In this document: one piece after another, positions 42,907 through 49,548 of the stretch
Layout: the number at the start of each line of letters is the position of its first letter
Position numbering within the stretch: the first letter of the stretch is position 1
Origin: a virus
Direction: 5' to 3' (one strand)
Virus record (IMG/VR): IMGVR_UViG_3300017730_000002
Coordinates: 1 to 64,000 of that record
Length of the DNA stretch: 64,000 bases
Program-made: the position numbers and the translations under genes
Notes under the pieces: generated by a model
What the model was told of the DNA's origin: nothing
Database searches by the model: none
The model's input: the letters and a program-made list of their open reading frames with translations, nothing else

Positions 42907-42993
42907 ATGAAAACAGTTGGATTAGATACGTTTACTACAGTAATACTAATGACATACTTTGTATGTGGTTTAATAGTTGGTTTATGCAGTTAG
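42907..42993 (+). CDS. 28-residue membrane micro-protein
   Basis: ATG at 42907 encodes MKTVGLDTFTTVILMTYFVC then GLIVGLCS: one hydrophobic helix. TAG leads directly into terminator GGGGC-tctc-GCCCC and T9. The gene-box-terminator frame matches its neighbours, which supports it being real. Confidence 0.4.
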   Translation: MKTVGLDTFTTVILMTYFVCGLIVGLCS

Positions 42994-43046
42994 GGGCTCT
43001 CGCCCCTTTCTTTTTTTTTAATTGGGAAATTTTAAAATATAATACT

Positions 43047-43394
43047 ATGAATGAAGAAAAATTTATTGATGTAAATGGTTTCCAAGTTATGGACTTAGCT
43101 CCTGATATGCAAAGAAAGTTAGCTTTAGTTGATTTAGATGTGTTAGTTGAGATAACAAACTCACTTCAGAAAGTTAACTCTCGTATAATTAAGCAAGATT
43201 TAATTGCAGAACTTCAATCTGTAACTAATAATGGAGAACTAACGCGAATGCAACAGTTGCTGTATATTTGTGAAAAGTTTGTTACACTTCACAAGACTGT
43301 TTTGAAAATTCAAAATATTGAGCATCCTTTAAATGAAAAAGCAGTAGCTGACCTTAATCCAATTAAAGGTAAAGACATTAGTGACATAAGTTAG
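43047..43394 (+). CDS. 115-residue helical early protein
   Basis: Start ATG 43047 (TACTATG context) rather than an upstream in-frame ATG within the T-box. Helical, with DMQRKLALVDLDVLVEITNS and LQQ-type heptads, ending DLNPIKGKDISDIS. It has a T-box leader upstream and terminator GCCCC-ttcg-GGGGC downstream. No family recognised. The acidic-hydrophobic end resembles the ends of two other proteins in this module. Confidence 0.5.
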   Translation: MNEEKFIDVNGFQVMDLAPDMQRKLALVDLDVLVEITNSLQKVNSRIIKQDLIAELQSVTNNGELTRMQQLLYICEKFVTLHKTVLKIQNIEHPLNEKAVADLNPIKGKDISDIS

Positions 43395-43399
43395 TGTAT

Positions 43400-43427
43400 A
43401 GCCCCTTCGGGGGCTTCTTTTTTTTTA
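43400..43427 (+). terminator. UUCG-capped intrinsic terminator
   Basis: AGCCCC-TTCG-GGGGCT followed by TCTTTTTTTTT. Perfect C(UUCG)G tetraloop. Confidence 0.85.
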
Positions 43428-43447
43428 TTTGTGAAAACTTAATTACT

Positions 43448-43810
43448 ATGGAAGAAGAATTTAAAATGGTTTGTACTGCCTCTAAAGGCAGTTATGGCAC
43501 AGGGTTTGAAGACGTGTTTGATAACATTGAAGACCTTAAGAGAGCAATTGTAAAACACGAGTGTAATCCTTGGGATGAAGAAGACAACACTTATACAGAA
43601 GATAAGTATACTGATGAACTGTTTAAGGAGGTTTGCAAAGCAAAAGATTATACTGTTGTTATTGTAAAACTTCACTCATCAGAAAAGATATCATTTGATG
43701 AGTATGACGGGACATCATCTCCTTATATTGAGAAGATAGACCCTCAGTTTAAATCTGTAATGGAATATGCAACAGAAAGACATTGGGACTTATTGAACTC
43801 AAAGGAGTAG
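43448..43810 (+). CDS. 120-residue acidic early protein
   Basis: ATG 43448 in TACTATG context. Acidic (DVFDNIEDLKRAIVKHECNP, EDNTYTEDKYTDELFKEVCK) with a helical/beta mix. The C-terminus is VMEYATERHWDLLNSKE. No family recognised. Acidic DNA-mimic type proteins are common among early phage genes, so an inhibitory role is possible but speculative. Confidence 0.5.
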   Translation: MEEEFKMVCTASKGSYGTGFEDVFDNIEDLKRAIVKHECNPWDEEDNTYTEDKYTDELFKEVCKAKDYTVVIVKLHSSEKISFDEYDGTSSPYIEKIDPQFKSVMEYATERHWDLLNSKE

Positions 43811-43925
43811 CATTTCATAGTGCAGGGGGTAGTTCCCTTGCACTTTGTTTTGTGTATATACCACAATTTTTTTGCAAAAAATTGCATCTTCCTTTTTTCT
43901 TTTTTCTTAATTATGAAATTTATTT
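43811..43925 (+). ncRNA. structured spacer A (paired with spacer B)
   Basis: TTTCATAGTGCAGGGGG...CCCTTGCACT forms a hairpin (about 43817-43843). Downstream, CACAATTTTTTTGCAAAAAATTGCATCTT is an inverted repeat closely matching one in the spacer at 44440-44465. A diverged T-box follows before the next gene. Terminator/leader RNA or small RNA. Confidence 0.45.
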
Positions 43926-43928
43926 ATT

Positions 43929-44345
43929 ATGAAACATCAGAATTATTATTACAATTACAATTTTGCAACCAAGCAAGAAGGCTTGAGTTCATTAGACTTT
44001 GAAGAGTGTCTTAAGCAATGCACATTAGTTGCAGGTAACATAATGGCATTAGACCAATTTAATGCTATCGTACCTGTAGATGAATCCCAATGTGTGGACA
44101 TTCCTACTGCAACTGCCACTGCAAATGGCAATGGCACTTTCAGAGTACCTACCTATCCTATTGAGTTATTGGGAGACTTTACCGTAATAGAAAGAGAGTT
44201 TGACCATAGACCTTGGTTTAAATGTTGGGTAGGCAAGGGTGGATATACAATAGGGGAAAGAAATGTCAATAAAGGCTGTTTCTCTATAGTTGAAACTCAT
44301 AAAGGCTTTGTGCTGTATTTGGGACAAAGATACAGACAGTACTAA
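43929..44345 (+). CDS. 138-residue early protein, unknown
   Basis: MKHQNYYYNYNFATKQEGLS, then SLDFEECLKQCTLVAGNIMA, Thr/Ala-rich (DIPTATATANGNGTFRVPTY) and a beta C-terminus (REFDHRPWFKCWVGKGGYTI). A well-formed soluble protein of unknown family, flanked by two related structured spacers. Confidence 0.5.
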   Translation: MKHQNYYYNYNFATKQEGLSSLDFEECLKQCTLVAGNIMALDQFNAIVPVDESQCVDIPTATATANGNGTFRVPTYPIELLGDFTVIEREFDHRPWFKCWVGKGGYTIGERNVNKGCFSIVETHKGFVLYLGQRYRQY

Positions 44346-44519
44346 TATTTCATAGTGTGGGGTGTAATAGCCCTGCACTATAAATAGGTTGTCCCGTTGG
44401 GGCATAGGGCTATTGCTGTACACATATGTGGGTAATCACAATTTCTTTCAGAAATTGCATCTTTTCAGTTTCTTTTTTTTTATTTAGGAGTTTATTTATT
44501 AATTAATATATGATTTCAT
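44346..44519 (+). ncRNA. structured spacer B with 9-bp closing stem
   Basis: AATAGCCCT (44366-44374) pairs perfectly with AGGGCTATT (44406-44414), enclosing GTCCC-gtt-GGGGC. CACATATGTG palindrome and the CACAATTT...AAATTGCATCTT inverted repeat follow, then a T9 box at 44468. The start (TTTCATAGTGtGGGGT) resembles spacer A. Confidence 0.5.
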
Positions 44520-44939
44520 ATGAAACTTAAATTTGAGTTTAAAGCAGATGTCTATAACGGCATCACAAGACAAGTAGCAAATTTTACAGGTACATTAGTA
44601 TCTATTGCTAAATTACCAATCAAGAATGTCAATAACACAGAGTATTACCCTGCAACTGTTGATATGAAAGATTCTCACGGGAATGTTCGTAAAGGTACAT
44701 CTTGTATGATTTACAAAACATCCTTTGACAAAGGTATGGAGATAGGACAAGACTATCTTGGCTCCGTTACCATTGAATCAGGTAAACAACCACTTATTAA
44801 GCTTACTTCAGGTACAGGCAATGGCACTCGTGCTACTATGGACGACTTTGACTTCCAAGTTGCTCCTGCACCACAACCTGTTGCACAACCTACTCAGGCT
44901 ACTACAGCCACAGAGAGTAACCTAAGTGACATAGGATAG
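44520..44939 (+). CDS. OB-fold-like protein, possible ssDNA-binding
   Basis: 139 residues. Beta-barrel-like N-terminal 100 residues (KADVYNGITRQVANFTGTLV; YPATVDMKDSHGNVRKGTSC), Gln/Pro/Thr linker, and a short tail ATESNLSDIG. A beta domain with a flexible linker and a small hydrophobic-acidic tip is the design of SSB proteins. I cannot identify conserved aromatic DNA-contact residues, so this is a suggestion. Confidence 0.45.
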   Translation: MKLKFEFKADVYNGITRQVANFTGTLVSIAKLPIKNVNNTEYYPATVDMKDSHGNVRKGTSCMIYKTSFDKGMEIGQDYLGSVTIESGKQPLIKLTSGTGNGTRATMDDFDFQVAPAPQPVAQPTQATTATESNLSDIG

Positions 44940-45015
44940 GACAATAACACTCTGCACAGCAATGTGTGGAGTGTCCTTTCAGGCTTCGCCTATCTTATTT
45001 GTTTCTTTTTATTTA
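44940..45015 (+). terminator. terminator/T-box at the end of the early gene string
   Basis: GGACA...ACACTC (44940-44953) pairs with GAGTGTCC (44969-44976), AGGC-ttc-GCCT follows, then TTTCTTTTTATTTAG, the last and most diverged T-box. Confidence 0.5.
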
Positions 45016-45120
45016 GTTGTTAGTGTTCCACGTAACAATAAATAAAGTAATTATGGTCGTAAGGCATAGTATGTCCCTAAATGGTCATAAGAATACTTAA
45101 CATTGTTGGAACACAGATAG
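45016..45120 (+). ncRNA. structured RNA element with 8-bp closing stem
   Basis: GTGTTCCA (45023-45030) pairs with TGGAACAC (45107-45114), and inside it AACAAT with ATTGTT and TTATG with CATAA. No ORF. About 92 nt. Confidence 0.5.
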
Positions 45121-45169
45121 AATTGCGGAAATACTTATGTGTCTTAATCTGTTTTAGATAGTAAAACTA

Positions 45170-45340
45170 TACCCTATATCATTGGTTGTATATTAATATC
45201 ATAATTATTCTATAGTATATAGTATTATAATATTTTATATAGCTAACTTTTTCATAATAGGTTAAGTAATAATAGTTGTTTTCTTATATATAGGATTAGT
45301 ATACTCTCTATATAGAAGATAAGATACATAGTATCCCGCA
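45170..45340. other. extremely AT-rich unwinding-type segment
   Basis: About 170 bp of nearly pure A/T with repeated TATAGTATA/ATATTATAA words, no ORF, between structured RNA elements. It may be a replication-origin unwinding element or transcription start region; no iterons are obvious. Confidence 0.35.
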
Positions 45341-45349
45341 TTTAGATTT

Positions 45350-45606
45350 GTTTGAATAGATTTAGGAGGGAAAACCTCGGTCATAAGGTGGGCTCTTATG
45401 ATTACTGTTGACTTAGGTTCGCTACCTTCGTTGTATCAGGGCTTAGATGTTTCGTCTAGGGTTTAATAATGCCTTTGGGTTCAACTTTTCTTGGTTGGGC
45501 AAGTGCTTCGCACTTCTTGAGTATTCAAACATTAAATAGGTACAAGTAGGGTGTATTCCCGTAAATTAGTTCTTGCTAAGTTGACAGAGAGTCAAGCCTT
45601 TTTTAT
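45350..45606 (+). ncRNA. candidate structured RNA ending in an intrinsic terminator
   Basis: GC content rises sharply here. Visible hairpins: GAGG-gaaaa-CCTC (45366-45378), TCATAAG-gtgggct-CTTATGA (45381-45401), AGGT-tcgct-ACCT (45415-45427) and AAGTGC-ttc-GCACTT (45501-45515). A terminator, TTGAC-agaga-GTCAA-gcc-TTTTTT, lies at 45581-45604. No ORF over 60 codons. Length about 250 nt. Confidence 0.55.
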
Positions 45607-46412
45607 TTACAAACCTATGACTAGAGAGTCGGTCATAGTATAAATGGAATAGAAATTAGAAATTGTATAGGTTCTAACGTAATTTTAAAAGTTAGTATAG
45701 GCATACAACATATGCTTAGAGGTCTGGATGACTGTCTGTCCTTAAATGTGAACTATACTATGCAATATTTTCTTTTCGCGATTTATTATCATTTCTAATT
45801 GATATGCTTCGGCTATTAATTAGTCTTAATCCCAAGTTGTCGGGATTTAAAATCACAGATGTTGAACTGTGATATGAATTCGTTCTAATAGACAAAACAC
45901 CGTGTAATCAGTACCTTTCTTGTAAGGGGAGCAGTTGCACACAAGGGTGGATAGGACAAAGACCTTACAGGGTTCTAAAACTATCAGTGTTATATGTAAA
46001 GAGTACGGTCTGTAAACTGTACGTGGTTGCATATGAAATTAGGGATTTGAGCTACTATCCTAGTAAAACGTAAAATGCTAAGTCTTAACTAAAAACAAAG
46101 AACTGGACAATGACGTGAAGTCTAAAGCTTATGGTGTAATTAGAAGTGCCTAATCATAGTTTAGAAATGAACTGTGTTATCCCGCAAGGGGTTGTGAATT
46201 TTATGTGCCAGCATAATTGAAGCAACACTTAATTGAGATGTCATTGGCCAATGATATTGATAGAGAGTAGAATGATTACATCTTATCCTGTTACTATGCA
46301 GTCGATCATAGTATGGCAAAGTTAATGAAGGATTTTTCTATCCGTGTGCTAACCCTTACAAATTGAGGGGTCATTAACATTTTGAACCGAGTAGTGCTAG
46401 GTTCTTTTTTAT
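45607..46412 (+). ncRNA. large structured non-coding RNA candidate (about 0.8 kb)
   Basis: No coding frame. At least ten stems are visible. They include CTATGAC/GTCATAG (45615-45638), a UUCG-capped CTAATTGATATGC/GCTATTAATTAG (45795-45823), AATCCC/GGGATT (45828-45847), ATCACAG/CTGTGAT (45852-45873) and CCC-GCAA-GGG with a GNRA loop (46181-46190). A palindromic TCATTGGCCAATGA inside GATGT/ACATC and TACTATG/CATAGTA (46292-46313) are also present. A multibranch GTTAATGA/TCATTAAC (46321-46378) encloses two smaller hairpins. It ends in GAACC-gagtagtgcta-GGTTC-TTTTTT (46384-46410). Large ornate phage RNAs such as GOLLD and ROOL are comparable in size. I cannot match it to them by eye. Confidence 0.6.
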
Positions 46413-46431
46413 TCACTTAAAACATTTTGAA

Positions 46432-46695
46432 ATGGAGACATTTGTATCTTACAAAAACAAAGTAGTTAATAGACGTAATGATGATCTCGCTGAGAGTAAT
46501 TTAGTCTATCCTATTGGTAAAGGGTATCATCAAGTAGCGCAACTTGATAAATCCTGGGTATTAAAGTATTTGCGTTTGAAATTAGGTCGTGGAGTTAAAG
46601 ATATTCATAACAAGTATGTAGTTCGTATTAAGAATGATATGCTTGTATATAACTGTGACGGCAAGTATTGGTTAATTAAAAAAAATAATGACTAA
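46432..46695 (+). CDS. 87-residue basic protein, unknown
   Basis: ATG at 46432 after an A-rich leader (CACTTAAAACATTTTGAA). METFVSYKNKVVNRRNDDLA, then VLKYLRLKLGRGVKDIHNKY and a beta end. It follows the large RNA terminator by 20 bp. No family recognised. Overlaps the next gene by 8 bp. Confidence 0.5.
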   Translation: METFVSYKNKVVNRRNDDLAESNLVYPIGKGYHQVAQLDKSWVLKYLRLKLGRGVKDIHNKYVVRIKNDMLVYNCDGKYWLIKKNND

Positions 46696-46918
46696 AGAAG
46701 AAGCATTAGAAAAGACTAGAAAGAAATTCACTAACCTCTTTGATGGAGATATCCTTCCAAGGGTTAGTGTCGGTAAGATTATATCTTACTATGAATCACT
46801 TATTGCAGGTAACAAACCTATAGTTACTGATAGAGATTGTAATATTACAAGAGCATTCAATGAAGCATCGAATTATGATATGATGGATGATCTTGATGAA
46901 TATTATGATGGTATTTAA
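46688..46918 (+). CDS. 76-residue acidic protein, unknown
   Basis: MTKEEALEKTRKKFTNLFDG, helical, ending MMDDLDEYYDGI. Coupled to the 87-residue gene by an 8-bp overlap. A regulator or DNA mimic is possible, with no motif to support it. Confidence 0.5.
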   Translation: MTKEEALEKTRKKFTNLFDGDILPRVSVGKIISYYESLIAGNKPIVTDRDCNITRAFNEASNYDMMDDLDEYYDGI

Positions 46919-47107
46919 CCTGACACAGCGGGTTAATAGAGGTTGTACGGTCCAAATTTACTCTATAAAATCTTATGGGACCTATGCTGGTAACAGTTCC
47001 AGACACGGAGATGAGATGAAACCTTAGACACTTAATTAATGTCTGTATGGGATTAAGCCGTGAAAGAATGAGGGTAGACTGTGAAAAAAACTACCCTCTT
47101 TTTATTT
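46919..47107 (+). ncRNA. structured RNA element with strong terminator
   Basis: GGTCC (46949-46953) pairs with GGACC (46978-46982), then CTGG-taacagtt-CCAG, GACA-cttaattaa-TGTC and terminator GAGGGTAG (47070-47077)/CTACCCTC (47091-47098) followed by TTTTTATTT. No ORF. About 180 nt. Confidence 0.5.
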
Positions 47108-47129
47108 ATTTACTTAAAAACAAATTATC

Positions 47130-47543
47130 GTGAAATTATTTGATAAAAGAATTAACTTAGATGTAAAAACAGAAAATTTAATTGGTCTTGCCATAGGTAT
47201 AGACTCGTGGGGTAAAGTAGATGTAAGAACTAGACAGTATCAACTGTTAATCTTATGTTTTGTAATAGAATTACAAACAAGAACTACTATTAAAGAAAAA
47301 ATAGTAAAGAAAAATCTATACAAGAAGAAAAGGAGAACAACTCGTACAGCTAAATTTATAGCATTTATGTGTGGATTATGTATGCTTGCATCTTGTTTGG
47401 CTATATATGAAGCTCTTAATGCTACTACAGGTGCTACTGCATATTCTTTTACATTAGTATCAGCAGTATTTTTAGCTTTATTTGTAGTGATAGGCATAAG
47501 TTATCTCATTATGGATAATAAAGAAAAATACTATGTTGAGTAA
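47130..47543 (+). CDS. two-span membrane protein
   Basis: 137 residues from GTG 47130, after leader ACTTAAAAACAAATTATC. The N-terminal 70 residues are soluble and basic (KKNLYKKKRRTTRTAK), followed by two membrane helices (FIAFMCGLCMLASCLAIYEA and FTLVSAVFLALFVVIGISYL). Unknown role; possibly a host membrane target or exclusion function. Confidence 0.5.
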   Translation: MKLFDKRINLDVKTENLIGLAIGIDSWGKVDVRTRQYQLLILCFVIELQTRTTIKEKIVKKNLYKKKRRTTRTAKFIAFMCGLCMLASCLAIYEALNATTGATAYSFTLVSAVFLALFVVIGISYLIMDNKEKYYVE

Positions 47544-47658
47544 ACTATTAACTAGATGGATTATATATTTTTTACTATTTGAAATGTTAATAGTGTTAGA
47601 TTATATTTTAGAAATAATAATACCTTGTGTTTATTATCTTTATACTCAAGTATTGTAA
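47533..47658 (+). CDS. 41-residue membrane mini-protein
   Basis: ATG 47533 overlapping the previous stop. MLSKLLTRWIIYFLLFEMLI, then VLDYILEIIIPCVYYLYT: almost entirely hydrophobic helix. Followed by terminator TGCAAGTAG/CTACTTGCA. Confidence 0.45.
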   Translation: MLSKLLTRWIIYFLLFEMLIVLDYILEIIIPCVYYLYTQVL

Positions 47659-47664
47659 AGACAT

Positions 47665-47694
47665 TGCAAGTAGGTAACACTACTTGCATTTTTT
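47665..47694 (+). terminator. intrinsic terminator
   Basis: TGCAAGTAG-gtaaca-CTACTTGCA followed by TTTTTT. Same stem sequence type recurs at 49554. Confidence 0.8.
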
Positions 47695-47721
47695 GATTAA
47701 TTATTTATTTAAAAACAAACT

Positions 47722-47859
47722 ATGTTACAACCCACAGATGAATGTTACATCTACATTAAAGATGGAAAAGAATTATTTACAGGATCGTTAGAATTAGCTC
47801 ATAAAAGAGCAGATGATGACACCACAATTAAAGTTGTCAAAATTGACATAATCACTTAA
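47722..47859 (+). CDS. 45-residue small protein
   Basis: ATG 47722 after TATTTAAAAACAAACT. MLQPTDECYIYIKDGKELFT, then GSLELAHKRADDDTTIKV and a hydrophobic end. Compact beta-alpha-beta pattern. No family recognised. Confidence 0.45.
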   Translation: MLQPTDECYIYIKDGKELFTGSLELAHKRADDDTTIKVVKIDIIT

Positions 47860-47871
47860 AAATTAAAATTT

Positions 47872-48069
47872 ATGACTGAAATTATGATTGAAGAGATTCA
47901 GGAATTGCACATTGCAGTACACCAAGAAGCAATCTCACCAGAAGAAATAGAAGAAAAGTATGAATGTAGACTTACTGTTAAGAACATAAGAGAAATCAGA
48001 GATATATTATCTCGTTTGCATATGCAAGCTATGTGTCCACAGTTTGGTTTACCAAATTTTGAAATATGA
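47872..48069 (+). CDS. 65-residue helical protein
   Basis: MTEIMIEEIQELHIAVHQEA, ISPEEIEEKYECRLTVKNIR. Two or three helices with an ordered turn, which could be a small HTH, but no recognition helix is clear. Overlaps the lipoprotein gene downstream. Confidence 0.45.
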   Translation: MTEIMIEEIQELHIAVHQEAISPEEIEEKYECRLTVKNIREIRDILSRLHMQAMCPQFGLPNFEI

Positions 48070-48236
48070 AAAAAACAATTACATTATTAGAACTTATAAA
48101 AATTGTATTACCAGTTGTTACTGTTGTTACATTAGTATTAATTATGTCCAGTTGTGGAACGGGACAAGTAAGCTGTGATGCTTATGGTCAAAATGATATA
48201 GAATATGGGGACATATCAGAAGATGAAGCAAGCTGA
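48066..48236 (+). CDS. 56-residue lipoprotein (paralogue of the one at 42728)
   Basis: ATG 48066. Helix with lipobox (VVTLVLIMSSCGTGQVSCDA then YG), identical in layout to the 46-residue lipoprotein at 42728 (CGSGKVSCDAYG), followed by an acidic tail (QNDIEYGDISEDEAS). Lies 5.2 kb away, so a dispersed duplication. Envelope function inferred only. Confidence 0.55.
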   Translation: MKKTITLLELIKIVLPVVTVVTLVLIMSSCGTGQVSCDAYGQNDIEYGDISEDEAS

Positions 48237-48417
48237 AGCAGAGTACAAAGAGTTAGAGAATGATATCAGTACTGATGAGAAATCAAAAATGTACTGGAGT
48301 TCTAGAGAAAAGTATCGTTCATTAAAGTATGAATATACTATTCAAAGCTCTGTGCTTATATTAGTAGTGTTTGCTGCAGTAGCAGTAATTGCAAGTATTT
48401 TATTCGGAGGTGTGTAA
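48223..48417 (+). CDS. 64-residue coiled-coil membrane protein
   Basis: Preferred start is ATG 48223 (overlapping the upstream TGA); an alternative start is 48205. Charged helix (MKQAEAEYKELENDISTDEK) followed by a C-terminal membrane span (SSVLILVVFAAVAVIASILF). Tail-anchored topology. Unknown role. Confidence 0.45.
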   Translation: MKQAEAEYKELENDISTDEKSKMYWSSREKYRSLKYEYTIQSSVLILVVFAAVAVIASILFGGV

Positions 48418-48443
48418 TGCACCTCCACAAATTATGATTAGAA

Positions 48444-49040
48444 ATGGCATATAAAAAAGAAAAAAGAGGTGCTTCATTAGTAGTGAATCACTTTGATAAT
48501 CAGTTAAATATTGTAGGTAACTACTTTAATAAGTGGGTACATCACGAGATTAACCTTGATGAAAAAAAGACTAAAATAGTAACAGGAACTCAAAAATATC
48601 AATATTTAGATAAACCAGTAGTCTGGAGAGACAAATGGTTAAAGAGTAAATTCATTAACTGTAAGCAACAGATTGACAACCAATTATGGTTTGTTGATTT
48701 TAATGCTTATGGATATCAAGTAAGCTTTACAGAAGAATTTGATGGCATTCATATTGGTGATGATTATTGGAATATTAAGAAATGTCAATTTCTTGGTAAA
48801 ATAGTCAGTAGACTTAATCAGTATCTAAAACAAGAGAAAGACAATGCTATTGTTTTACATCCAGATGCAAAAGAAACAAGGTGTATGATTAAGCCTGAAG
48901 TATTGGTCTCTTGTATTGAGTCAGTTAATAAGGATTTTCCTTATACACTGAAATCAAGAAGAGAATCATATGAACATGCTGAAAATATATTTGAGGTAAC
49001 TCAAGGTAGAGAGCCTGAGCTAGATGATTTACCGTTTTAA
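48444..49040 (+). CDS. 198-residue protein with SSB-type C-terminal tip
   Basis: Beta-rich first half (YKKEKRGASLVVNHFDNQLN, QLWFVDFNAYGYQVSFTEEF) and a helical second half, ending QGREPELDDLPF. The last residues DDLPF closely mimic the DDDIPF tip of bacterial SSB, which recruits host replication and repair proteins. It may be the phage SSB, or a protein that competes for SSB partners. The beta half could be an OB-fold but no conserved ssDNA-binding residues are certain. Confidence 0.5.
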   Translation: MAYKKEKRGASLVVNHFDNQLNIVGNYFNKWVHHEINLDEKKTKIVTGTQKYQYLDKPVVWRDKWLKSKFINCKQQIDNQLWFVDFNAYGYQVSFTEEFDGIHIGDDYWNIKKCQFLGKIVSRLNQYLKQEKDNAIVLHPDAKETRCMIKPEVLVSCIESVNKDFPYTLKSRRESYEHAENIFEVTQGREPELDDLPF

Positions 49041-49113
49041 GAATTTTTTAAGTGGATAGGGTAAAGGTTGGAGATGTAATGTCTTCAGCCTTATGCCTTT
49101 AAAAAACAAAATT

Positions 49114-49548
49114 ATGCAGATAAAAAAAGTAGCTGTAAACATTACAGAAAGAGATATAACATCAATGGTTGAGACCATATGTAAAGAAACACAAAGTACA
49201 CAAAAAGCAAATGACATTGCAGATCTATTTACAGAACTTTTATTAAAGAGTACTGAAGCATCTACATTATTTGTGCAAATTATGCTTGGTAATGGTTTAC
49301 CACTAACATTGCGTGAAGGAGATGTAGTTAGATGTAAATGGGATAGGCTTAAAGTAGGACTAACAAATGCAGATGACACACTTGATAGACTTCACGAAAA
49401 TAATCTGATTAATGAAGATAATGAGGTTGTTTGTATGGTAAAATCATTCAGAGGTTATACAGAATATTTCCCATATACTGTGGAGTTTAAGTATGGAGAT
49501 GATCTATATGCATCTTGTAGTATGGGATTTGAAGATATACTATCATAA
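49114..49548 (+). CDS. 144-residue protein, unknown
   Basis: Start ATG 49114 chosen because the A-rich leader CTTTAAAAAACAAAATT precedes it. Helical N-terminal half (VEPI-type; TQKANDIADLFTELLLKSTE) and an SH3-like C-terminal half (GDVVRCKWDRLKVGLTNADD; YPYTVEFKYGDDLYASCSMG). No family recognised. Confidence 0.5.
   Translation: MQIKKVAVNITERDITSMVETICKETQSTQKANDIADLFTELLLKSTEASTLFVQIMLGNGLPLTLREGDVVRCKWDRLKVGLTNADDTLDRLHENNLINEDNEVVCMVKSFRGYTEYFPYTVEFKYGDDLYASCSMGFEDILS

Larger units (their letters stand above)
41937..45015 (+). repeat. array of about twelve TTTC-T9-A boxes separating small genes
   Basis: Nearly identical T-rich boxes (TTTCTTTTTTTTTA followed by GTT, ATT or TT) occur at about 41940, 42070, 42200, 42335, 42557, 42693, 42873, 43008, 43414, 43890 (diverged), 44468 and 45001. 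Each lies downstream of a hairpin and about 30 bp before the next coding or RNA unit. Several downstream leaders end TACTATG, where ATG is the start codon. In two cases (42335, 42693) the hairpin has its own separate T run before the box, so the box is not only a terminator tail. Confidence 0.75.

Noticed and set aside
45610-46412. group I or II intron, RNase P RNA or tmRNA
   Set aside because: No conserved core elements (intron catalytic core, RNase P P4, tmRNA tag frame) were recognisable.
44966-46431. possible second tRNA in the non-coding region
   Set aside because: GGTTCGC-type words near 45416 form a simple hairpin but no acceptor or anticodon arms could be built.
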